This document shows positions 1-5,401 of a DNA stretch of 7,286 nucleotides, in pieces. The notes beneath the pieces are model-generated. The model was not told where the DNA came from, ran no database searches, and saw only the letters and a program-made list of their open reading frames with translations. The stretch is from positions 1 to 7,286 of the forward strand of contig CAZFUY010000124.1 in the NCBI GenBank assembly GCA_964522445.1, read 5' to 3'. This DNA comes from CAZFUY01 sp964522445. GTDB lineage: Bacteria; Pseudomonadota; Gammaproteobacteria; SZUA-229. Position 1 is the stretch's first letter; each line of letters starts with the position of its first letter. Both the position numbers and the translations under genes were made by a program.

Positions 1-252
1 ATAAAAAAATCGTAAAACAGCGCGTGGATCAAAAATATCTTCTCGACTAATCTGGAAATTTGTTTTTAAAATATCACCAAGGTCAACCATCATGGTTTGC
101 CCAATCATAATAAAGGAGAGTGCAGCCACCGCCATAATAAGCATGGTATTAAGTTCTTTTGATCGGGGAACCTGGCCTTTCTTTCTGGCATCGTCTAACC
201 GTTTGGCCGTGGGTTCTTCGGTTTTTTCCTGTGCGGAGCTGTCATCTGCCAT
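1..252 (-). CDS. flhB: FlhB, flagellar type III export gate protein (N-terminal part, cut by window edge)
   Basis: FlhB is the inner-membrane switch protein of the flagellar export apparatus. It controls the change from rod/hook to filament export and works with FlhA, FliP, FliQ and FliR. Only the first 84 residues are in the window; the rest runs off the left end. What is visible is typical of the family: a short polar, charged start (MADDSSAQEKTEEPT), then a basic stretch KRLDDARKKGQVPRSKEL at residues 18-34, then the first membrane segment at about 37-51. The autocleavage motif (NPTH) would lie beyond the window. The ATG is 3 bases after the fliR stop, so the two genes are tightly coupled in translation. 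A GAG-containing weak ribosome site lies inside the end of fliR. Identification is secure from the N-terminal pattern and from its position after fliR. Confidence 0.95.
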   Translation of the reverse strand, partial: MADDSSAQEKTEEPTAKRLDDARKKGQVPRSKELNTMLIMAVAALSFIMIGQTMMVDLGDILKTNFQISREDIFDPRAVLRFFY

Positions 253-255
253 AGG

Positions 256-1035
256 CTATCTCGCACTCAGGATTTGCTGCATAGCATCAAAATTATCCAT
301 CATCATATGAGTAAAGCGCGTCAGCATCGACGGTGTTGTCATGGTTAGAAAAATAAAGCCCAGCAAAATCATTAAAGGAAAACCCACAGCAAAAATATTT
401 AACTGAGGTGCGGCACGGGTGATAACTCCCATAGAAATATTCACCACCAGTAAAGCAGCAACAGCGGGAATAGCCACCAGCACACCTCCAATAAACATCT
501 GACTGCCCCAGCTAACAATCAACCATAAACCCTGGCTCGATAACCCCGTGCTTGAAACAGGCAGTATTCGAAAACTTTGTACCACCATATCAATCAGCAT
601 CAAGTGCCCATTGAGCACAACAAACAGCAAAGTAGCCATAATAATTAAAAACTGTGATATCACAGGCACCTGTACGCCATTCGCCGGGTCAACCATACGA
701 GCAAAACCTAAACCCATGCCATTGGCAATGGTTTCACCGGCAATAACCAGCGATTGAAAAACCATCTGAATCATAAACCCCATGGATAAACCAATAACAA
801 CCTGCTGAACCAGAATAGATATGCTGGCCAGTGAAATGGCATCAACCTGTGGAACAGCGGGCAACATGGGAACAGCAACCAGACTAAATGCGAATGCCAT
901 TAATATGCGAATACGCACCGGCATCAAACGCGCACCAAAAACAGGAGCGGCCATCATCATCGAGCTAATGCGAACAAACGGCCAGAAGAAAGCCCCAATC
1001 CAGCCGCCAATCTGTTCTGTAGTGAGTAGCAACAT
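256..1035 (-). CDS. fliR: FliR, flagellar biosynthesis export gate protein
   Basis: FliR is a polytopic inner-membrane protein that forms the core of the flagellar type III export gate with FliP and FliQ. The product has 259 residues, close to the usual length of about 260, and appears complete. Most of it is hydrophobic. The family signature APVFGARLMPVRIRI is at residues 29-43, followed by several long membrane segments (about 45-60, 70-95, 125-150, 170-200 and 212-235). The conserved GFARMVDP stretch of the first half is present at residues 108-115. The ATG is 10 bases downstream of the fliQ stop, and the gene ends 3 bases before flhB, giving the conserved order fliQ-fliR-flhB. Nothing looks truncated or frameshifted. 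Confidence 0.96.
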   Translation of the reverse strand: MLLLTTEQIGGWIGAFFWPFVRISSMMMAAPVFGARLMPVRIRILMAFAFSLVAVPMLPAVPQVDAISLASISILVQQVVIGLSMGFMIQMVFQSLVIAGETIANGMGLGFARMVDPANGVQVPVISQFLIIMATLLFVVLNGHLMLIDMVVQSFRILPVSSTGLSSQGLWLIVSWGSQMFIGGVLVAIPAVAALLVVNISMGVITRAAPQLNIFAVGFPLMILLGFIFLTMTTPSMLTRFTHMMMDNFDAMQQILSAR

Positions 1036-1045
1036 AACAGGCAGA

Positions 1046-1315
1046 TTAACCTAACATCGACGGAATATTAGTAATCAGGTTACGAGTAAAACTTACAATA
1101 TTACTCAGCATCCAGGGGCCAAAAACAAATAAAGCCAGAACCAGTACACCCAGCTTGGGAATAAAACTTAAAGTCATTTCATTGATCTGTGTTGCCGCCT
1201 GAAACATACCCACCAGAAGACCTATAGCCAGAGCCGATAATAATAAGGGCGCTGCCAGTAAAATAGTCATCCACAGGGTTTGAGTGGCGAGCTGCATAAC
1301 GGTATCTTGCGTCAT
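1046..1315 (-). CDS. fliQ: FliQ, flagellar biosynthesis export gate protein
   Basis: FliQ is a small two-helix membrane protein of the flagellar export gate, packed around FliP and FliR in the basal body. It has 89 residues, which is the standard length. Two hydrophobic segments are seen at about residues 15-37 and 53-74. Between them is the family motif GMFQAATQINEMTLSFIPK at residues 36-54, which is the most diagnostic part. A GAGG ribosome site lies 6 bases before the ATG. In most bacteria fliP lies immediately upstream; here the upstream DNA holds a possible sigma-54 site, a REPIN-like repeat and a permease gene instead. The protein itself looks normal, so the gene is probably functional despite the break in order. 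Confidence 0.96.
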   Translation of the reverse strand: MTQDTVMQLATQTLWMTILLAAPLLLSALAIGLLVGMFQAATQINEMTLSFIPKLGVLVLALFVFGPWMLSNIVSFTRNLITNIPSMLG

Positions 1316-1364
1316 ATTGAACCTCGACGTTTTTTTGACGAAAAATGGGTGCTATGCAATGTGT

Positions 1365-1380
1365 TGCAGGATGAATGCCA
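1365..1380 (-). promoter_or_regulatory. Possible sigma-54 (RpoN) promoter of fliQRflhB
   Basis: Read on the minus strand the site is TGGCATTCATCCTGCA. Compared with the -24/-12 consensus TGGCACG-N4-TTGCA it keeps TGGCA and TGCA with the exact GG-to-GC spacing of 10 bases, but lacks the CG after TGGCA and has C for the first T of TTGC. The predicted start would be near 1354, leaving a leader of about 40 bases before fliQ. Many gammaproteobacterial flagellar class II/III operons use RpoN with a FleQ/FlrA activator, which makes the site plausible. A chance match in one short region cannot be excluded. Confidence 0.45.
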
Positions 1381-1445
1381 GTTTAATGGATAGCTGCTGC
1401 CATCCTGTTGCTGAACTTTAAGATCAAGAAATTTTAAACCTGATT

Positions 1446-1604
1446 TGCCTGGGGATAGACCTCGCTTTTTGAGCTCTGTCCCCGTTGTGATACCACTCAA
1501 GTTGTACGCAGCCAGCATAAATCTAGCAGTAATGAAATCAGGTATACTGTACGAAGTCACTTCGAGGGGGACAGAGCTTAAAAAACAAGGTCTGTCCCCA
1601 GGCA
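1446..1604. repeat. REPIN-like pair of inverted repeats (38-bp arms)
   Basis: Two 38-bp arms face each other at 1446-1483 and 1567-1604. Compared in the same orientation they match at 34 of 38 positions. Each arm begins TGCCTGGGGA and ends in GCTCTGTCCCC, so each arm is itself partly palindromic (GGGGACAGA...TCTGTCCCC). The 83 bp between them is unique and includes a short perfect stem CGAAGT-C-ACTTCG at 1552-1564. The arrangement of two inverted REP sequences around a spacer is that of a REPIN, the non-autonomous unit mobilised by RAYT (REP-associated tyrosine) transposases. No RAYT gene is in the window. Both arms encode SPG/LSS-like peptides in shadow frames, which explains the spurious ORFs here. 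Confidence 0.75.
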
Positions 1605-1685
1605 CGATCAATCAAACGATTGTTCCGCTTATGACTAGTTTAAGCTATTAATCAAATTATATCGAAAGACAACATAACAACTTTC

Positions 1686-2438
1686 TTACAATGACTGTGA
1701 TTTAAACAACAGCATTATTCCACTCATTATTAACATCACGCTAATCAGCTGATTAAATAACTTTTGATTAATTTTAATGTGCAAATGATGTCCCACATAC
1801 ATACCTGAAAACAGGACAGGCAATAATGTCGCCACCATCCATAACACCTGTGTATTATACAAACCAGAAATAGCGTAACCGGCAATACGCACGCCACCAT
1901 CGACCAGAAATATCATCGCAATAGTGGCTCTAAACTGGCCTTTATCCAGCTGACGCATTTTCAAATAGACAACATAAAACGGCCCACCCGTACCAAACAA
2001 AGCACCAACCATGCCGCCAAAACTACCAGCGACTATTGCCCATTTTCGACCACCTACTGGGTCAGACAAAGGCAACAGTGAGTAGATCGAATACAACAGC
2101 ACAAATAATCCCAGAGCCATAACCAGACTCTTTTCATCCACATTCACCAGTAACCAGACAGCAATAGTAATCCCCATTAATGAAAATGGAATTAAGGGCA
2201 ACATATCTCGCCATACCACCTGTTTTCTTAAATGAACACTTTGCATGATAGTACCGCTATAACTCAGTAAACCTAACACCGGCACAATAAATGTGATGGG
2301 AAACATAAATGCCAGTAATGGAATAGCAATTAAGCCAGAACCAAAACCAGATAAACCTTTAACGGTATAGGCAAAAAAAATAATGACTATGGAAAAAATG
2401 ACCTGTAAGGCCGTTAACTGAAGTAACTCAAGAAGCAT
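1686..2438 (-). CDS. TauE/SafE family membrane permease (probable anion/sulfite-type exporter)
   Basis: This 250-residue protein is almost wholly hydrophobic, with about 7-8 membrane segments, and fits the TauE/SafE family in length. It shows the two pseudo-repeat signatures of the family: VKGLSGFGSGLIAIPLL at residues 26-42 and GGMVGALFGTGGPFYVVYL at 141-159, each at the start of one half. Characterised members are linked to export of sulfite, sulfoacetate or other anions, but substrate cannot be read from the sequence. I chose the ATG at 2438. The frame stays open up to a TTG at 2549, but the extra 37 residues are encoded by a MITE-like element and by A+T-rich DNA, and are not membrane-like or conserved-looking. 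The ribosome site is weak (GGA well upstream). It follows the dsrS-like gene in the same direction, so a sulfur-compound role is reasonable but inferred. Confidence 0.85.
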   Translation of the reverse strand: MLLELLQLTALQVIFSIVIIFFAYTVKGLSGFGSGLIAIPLLAFMFPITFIVPVLGLLSYSGTIMQSVHLRKQVVWRDMLPLIPFSLMGITIAVWLLVNVDEKSLVMALGLFVLLYSIYSLLPLSDPVGGRKWAIVAGSFGGMVGALFGTGGPFYVVYLKMRQLDKGQFRATIAMIFLVDGGVRIAGYAISGLYNTQVLWMVATLLPVLFSGMYVGHHLHIKINQKLFNQLISVMLIMSGIMLLFKSQSL

Positions 2439-2483
2439 ATTTTTTTTAAAAATCCAGACTGAGAAAGAAGCATTAATTATTAG

Positions 2484-2710
2484 AGACCTTTGCACGATGC
2501 CAATCCCGTCATCCCGGTATGCTTTTGAGCCAGGATCTAGTGACCTCAAGCCAGTAAAGATGCGAGATTCCTGCTAGAAACATGCAGGATAAAAGCGCCG
2601 GGAGCGCTTTTAAACAGGCTATGCCTGGCCGTAAGGCGGAGGACAGAAGTGCGAAGTAATGACAATGAAACGGGTAACTATTAAAATAATTTTCTCTCGC
2701 GCAAAGGTCT
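2484..2710. mobile_element. MITE-like element with AGACCTTTGC terminal inverted repeats (227 bp)
   Basis: The ends are AGACCTTTGCACGA on the left and, read on the other strand, AGACCTTTGCGCGA on the right: 13 of 14 bases match. No transposase is encoded. Inside are a CGTCATCCCGG...CCAGGATC imperfect inverted repeat (about 2508-2536), the strong hairpin 2591-2611 and a smaller stem CAGGC-TAT-GCCTG (2615-2627). The ends resemble those of some IS5-type insertion sequences, so it may be a non-autonomous derivative; this is recollection, not a search result. A clear target duplication is not seen; both flanks are A+T-rich (TTA on the left, TAT on the right). The element sits 7 bp beyond the dsrS-like stop codon and fills most of the gap to the permease gene. 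Confidence 0.72.
2591..2611. terminator. Hairpin in MITE, possible terminator
   Basis: AAAAGCGC and GCGCTTTT form a perfect 8-bp stem around a 5-base loop (CGGGA). Because the arms end in A4 and T4, transcripts from either strand carry a G+C stem followed by four U residues, as in a bidirectional intrinsic terminator. It lies about 107 bp after the dsrS-like stop codon. The U-run is short, so termination would probably be partial. Confidence 0.45.
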
Positions 2711-2717
2711 TATATAA

Positions 2718-3830
2718 CTATTTTCTTAAAATATTTATCTGCTGTTTTAATGGGTCTGTTAAATGTTTTATCTTTTTACGCATTACGCTACCAATGGCAT
2801 CAGTTTGACCAAATACGGGAAAAGTTAATACTTCACAATAACCGGATAAAACCATCATTGCCTGTATATGTTTTTTATATTCTGGAATCAATGTTAATAA
2901 TTCTGATAGTTCATTAGAGCATGAGTCACATTGTTTTTCTGAATCTTTAATAATGACTTCAATATCACGTTTATTTTCAAAGCCAGGACATATATCTGAA
3001 AAATAATTTTCTATTGCTGAAAATAAAGCAACAACCACATCCTGATTATTAGGTCGTTTTAATGCAGCTTCTATAGTGTTTAAATAATTCTGCCCTGCTG
3101 CACTCATTACCCGCAATAATTGTTTTGCAAATTTATTATCTGCATCAACAAGACCGGCAAGCTTTTGGGTTAATTCTTTAAAAGCAGTGTGCGGCTCTGC
3201 TTCACCCGGCAAATCATCCGCTACTGCCTGTAAAAAACCAACATAATATGAACCTTTTGTTTTTGCTTTATTCCATAGTTTCTGTCGTAATTCTTCAGAG
3301 ATTAATCCCGGTTGCAATGCAGCTTTGACGCTATCCATAATAGCCAGTTGATCTTCTTCAAATGGCAGATGTTCTATTAAAAACTCAGCAAATACTGTTC
3401 CCATGTCACCGGCAATTACATCTTCTTTTTCTAACATGCGCCGCGCATTATCGGATGTCGGCATACACCACCAGGCGCGGCGTGCTAATTCATTTGTTAT
3501 ACCCGTGGCATGTACTACGGCAACAACAGCTTCTTCTTCACCTAATAATAATAATTGATCAAGACTTTCATCACGCGCCTGCCCCATGCGTGTCCAGCGT
3601 TTTAAAAAAACAGGATAACCACCGGGTGAACCTAAAGAATGTGAAGACAATAAAGATTTTACATTTCGTATGTATTGTTCGTCACGGCAATTGGCATTTA
3701 ATGGAACTTTAGCTTCACCGCGCTCGGTTAGTGCATAAACAATCATGCGCGATTCATCAATGCGCACCGCCTGTAAACCCTGTGTAAGTAATACATTTAG
3801 TCGAAGGCTATCTTCAGGAGAAAGATCCAT
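2718..3830 (-). CDS. dsrS: DsrS-like protein (sulfur-oxidation accessory protein)
   Basis: I recognise this 370-residue soluble protein as DsrS-like, from its opening MDLSPEDSLRLNVLL, the block GGYPVFLKRWTRMGQ at residues 70-84, LLLLGEEEAVVAVVHATG at 93-110 and RRAWWCMPTSDNARRML at 117-133. DsrS is encoded with the reverse dissimilatory sulfite reductase (Dsr) genes of sulfur oxidisers; it is cytoplasmic and its exact function is unsettled. No membrane segment or signal peptide is visible. A CDSC pair of cysteines is at 301-304 in the more variable C-terminal third. The ATG at 3830 is preferred because it gives the family-like N-terminus; the open frame continues to a GTG at 3875, but those codons lie in a palindromic repeat. 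The ribosome site is weak. It follows the VWA gene in the same direction. No other dsr gene is in the window. The family call is from memory of the pattern. Confidence 0.75.
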   Translation of the reverse strand: MDLSPEDSLRLNVLLTQGLQAVRIDESRMIVYALTERGEAKVPLNANCRDEQYIRNVKSLLSSHSLGSPGGYPVFLKRWTRMGQARDESLDQLLLLGEEEAVVAVVHATGITNELARRAWWCMPTSDNARRMLEKEDVIAGDMGTVFAEFLIEHLPFEEDQLAIMDSVKAALQPGLISEELRQKLWNKAKTKGSYYVGFLQAVADDLPGEAEPHTAFKELTQKLAGLVDADNKFAKQLLRVMSAAGQNYLNTIEAALKRPNNQDVVVALFSAIENYFSDICPGFENKRDIEVIIKDSEKQCDSCSNELSELLTLIPEYKKHIQAMMVLSGYCEVLTFPVFGQTDAIGSVMRKKIKHLTDPLKQQINILRK

Positions 3831-3862
3831 ATTTTTATTTCTTAAATTTATGTTGTATTTTA

Positions 3863-3971
3863 AAACCACCCTCACCCCAACCCTCTCCCTGAGGGAGAGG
3901 GAGTAAATCCTATAAATATCTAGTTATTTGTCCCCTCTCCCTCAGGGAGAGGGCCAGGGTGAGGGTGGTTT
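3863..3971. repeat. CCCTCACCCC-type palindromic intergenic repeat, copy 1 (109 bp)
   Basis: The element begins AAACCACCCTCACCC and ends with the exact reverse complement, giving a perfect 15-bp terminal inverted repeat. Inside each arm is a near-perfect hairpin: CCCTCTCCCT/AGGGAGAGGG around one base at 3881-3901, and again at 3933-3953. The 31 bp between the hairpins is A+T-rich. Similar GGGTGAGGGTGGTT / CCCTCTCCCT elements are scattered through many gammaproteobacterial genomes. It fills the gap between the VWA gene stop (3977) and the dsrS-like start (3830). There is no T-run after the hairpins on the transcribed strand, so it is not a standard intrinsic terminator. Confidence 0.92.
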
Positions 3972-3976
3972 CATAA

Positions 3977-5269
3977 TTAATTCAATTGCACTCGCTGCCC
4001 CCAGGGAACAGGTGTTTTGCCTTTGACCAGCCAGACTACAGGAAAATTGGGTTCCTGTTTAGAAAATTCCCCCTGTGCATCGGTAAAATAAACAACTAAA
4101 TCCGGTGCTTTATCCTGATCTTCTACCCATTCGATGACAGGTTTAAAACTGGTGCCACCACCGCCTTTAAATTTTCTTGGCATGGTAAATTCTTCCCAGG
4201 GTTCAAATAACCAGGGGCCACCTTCTGCCAGTTTTGAATCACAGGCATGTAAAGTCACACGCGCACGTAGCTGACTTTTTATGGCATCTACTTCGGATAT
4301 GAATTCATTAATTTCTTTATCAGATATCGAACCACTGATATCCAGTGCAATTAATATATCTAACTGTGCGCTTCGCAAACTGGGGTAAATCATCGGATCG
4401 CCACGACGGCTGGAAGGTCGGGAATAAGAATAATCATCCCGTGCAATCATGGTCATGTAGCGTGCTAATAACATACGCCAGGGTAATTTGGGCTGTAGTA
4501 GATGATCAACCATTCGTGCCATCGAGCCACCCAGCTTACCGGCCTGAATAGCCTGTTGTGCAGCACTGGCCAAACGTTGTTGCCACTGTAAATTTAAGCT
4601 TTCTATTTCCTGTGGTGTTAAGGGATCAGGCTCACCTTCTCCTTCTTCTTGCGGAGGCTTCTGACCTTTGCCTTCACCATCACTGGATTCAGAGTTATCC
4701 TGCCGAGCGCCACCATCTTCTTCACCCTGACCTTTATCTCCTTTCTGTTTCTGGTTTTTACCTTCATTCTGATCACGTTGATCACCGCTACCGCCTTCAC
4801 CTTCATCATTATCTGAATCTTCATTCAGCTGCTGTTCGAGTTCACGCTCCTGATCATTGTCATTATCTTCAAGACAGGGGTAAATTTCTTCTGCGGTCAT
4901 ATCGTCATATTCACGAAGATAAAGTGCATCAACAGGTGGCTTTAAACCATCTTTAATAAGCATGGGATTAATAGCAAAATCGCAGGCCATATCCCAGCGG
5001 TGTTTAACTCGGTTCTGACGACGAGCAAAATGAGACAGGGCACAGTGCAGTGCTTCATGAGCTAAAGCAAACTGAGTTTGATCATCACTAAGTGCATCGA
5101 TGTAATCTTCGTTGTAATAAAGTTTTTTACCGTTGCTGAAGGTTGTTTCACACCAGTCATCTTTTGCACGAACCATAGGCAGGCGCAGCACTAACGCTCC
5201 CAGGAAGGGTTTATCCAGGATAAGTTTTGTACGAGCTGTGGCTAGTTTTTTATCTAGATCTAATGGCAT
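3977..5269 (-). CDS. VWA-like/DUF2201-type protein with HExxH metallopeptidase-like N-terminus
   Basis: This 430-residue soluble protein has three parts. Residues 1-133 form a putative metallopeptidase-like domain with HEALHCALSH at 71-80, matching HExxHxxxxH and capable of binding zinc. Residues 134-216 are an acidic, Gly/Gln/Glu-rich low-complexity linker. Residues 217-430 include a VWA-like domain with an intact metal-ion-dependent adhesion site: DISGS at 310-314, Thr373 in GGGGTSF and Asp397 in YFTDAQG. This layout is known in the DUF2201 family, usually encoded next to a MoxR-type ATPase, as here. By analogy with NorQ/NorD and CbbQ/CbbO pairs, the ATPase and VWA protein probably act together on a target protein, with the VWA part contacting the substrate through a metal ion. 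The target is not shown; the adjacent dsrS-like gene is a candidate pathway. Proteolysis is unproven. Palindromic repeats lie on both sides of the gene. No clear ribosome site is seen before the ATG. Confidence 0.88.
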   Translation of the reverse strand: MPLDLDKKLATARTKLILDKPFLGALVLRLPMVRAKDDWCETTFSNGKKLYYNEDYIDALSDDQTQFALAHEALHCALSHFARRQNRVKHRWDMACDFAINPMLIKDGLKPPVDALYLREYDDMTAEEIYPCLEDNDNDQERELEQQLNEDSDNDEGEGGSGDQRDQNEGKNQKQKGDKGQGEEDGGARQDNSESSDGEGKGQKPPQEEGEGEPDPLTPQEIESLNLQWQQRLASAAQQAIQAGKLGGSMARMVDHLLQPKLPWRMLLARYMTMIARDDYSYSRPSSRRGDPMIYPSLRSAQLDILIALDISGSISDKEINEFISEVDAIKSQLRARVTLHACDSKLAEGGPWLFEPWEEFTMPRKFKGGGGTSFKPVIEWVEDQDKAPDLVVYFTDAQGEFSKQEPNFPVVWLVKGKTPVPWGQRVQLN

Positions 5270-5291
5270 ATTTATTTGTAAATCAGCTTTG

Positions 5292-5384
5292 AAACCACCC
5301 TCACCCCAACCCTCTCCCTGAGGGAGAGGGAGTAAAACCCTTGTCCCCTCTCTCTCAGGGAAAGGGCCGGGGTGAGTGTGGTTT
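5292..5384. repeat. CCCTCACCCC-type palindromic intergenic repeat, copy 2 (93 bp)
   Basis: This is the same element as the one at 3863-3971, in the same orientation. The left half is essentially identical through AGGGAGAGGGAGTAAA. The right half carries about four substitutions and the A+T-rich centre is 16 bp shorter. The left hairpin is intact; the right one (CCCTCTCTCT/AGGGAAAGGG) has mismatches, so this copy looks more decayed on that side. It occupies the gap between the MoxR stop (5402) and the VWA gene start (5269). Confidence 0.92.
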
Positions 5385-5401
5385 TGTTCACATTATTACT
5401 T

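Larger units (their letters stand above)
1316..1685. other. Gene-free gap between tauE-like gene and fliQ (370 bp)
   Basis: This gap holds a 159-bp REPIN-like element (1446-1604) and about 130 bp of unique sequence next to fliQ, with a sigma-54-like site. I looked for a remnant of FliP in all three leftward frames of 1316-1445 and saw none of its hydrophobic C-terminal pattern. The 74 bp next to the permease stop are A+T-rich and contain only a weak 5-bp stem (CAATC/GATTG near 1609-1622) with no T-run, so no convincing terminator is visible. Confidence 0.6.

Noticed and set aside
92..310. Rightward frames opposite flhB, fliR and moxR (for example 92-310, 548-757, 821-1054, 5372-5722)
   Set aside because: They are antisense shadows of well-identified genes and lack ribosome sites and recognisable motifs.
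1395..1420. TAAAGTTC upstream of fliQ as a sigma-28 promoter -35 box
   Set aside because: The expected GCCGATAA-type -10 is not found 11 bases on (GGCAGCAG instead), so the sigma-54-like site is the better candidate.
1312..1611. Leftward 99-codon frame ending in an ATGA overlap with fliQ
   Set aside because: Most of it is the two REPIN arms and their spacer; the start lies in the right arm, the peptide is low-quality and it crosses the sigma-54-like site. The ATGA overlap appears accidental.
2439..2549. Longer TauE/SafE start at a TTG at 2549
   Set aside because: The added codons fall in the MITE-like element and A+T-rich flank, and the ATG at 2438 gives a family-length protein starting just before the first membrane segment.
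3831..3875. Longer DsrS-like start at a GTG at 3875
   Set aside because: The first codons lie in the palindromic repeat; the ATG at 3830 gives the family-like MDLSPEDSLRLN start.
3881..3953. Hairpins of the CCCTCTCCCT repeat as rho-independent terminators
   Set aside because: No T-run follows either hairpin on the transcribed strand; the elements are better described as intergenic repeats.
4618..4824. Leftward lysine/valine-rich 68-codon frame
   Set aside because: It is an out-of-frame reading of the acidic repetitive linker of the VWA protein.
3863..5384. The two similar repeats as a CRISPR array
   Set aside because: Only two units, about 1.4 kb apart with a gene between them, no regular spacers and no cas genes.
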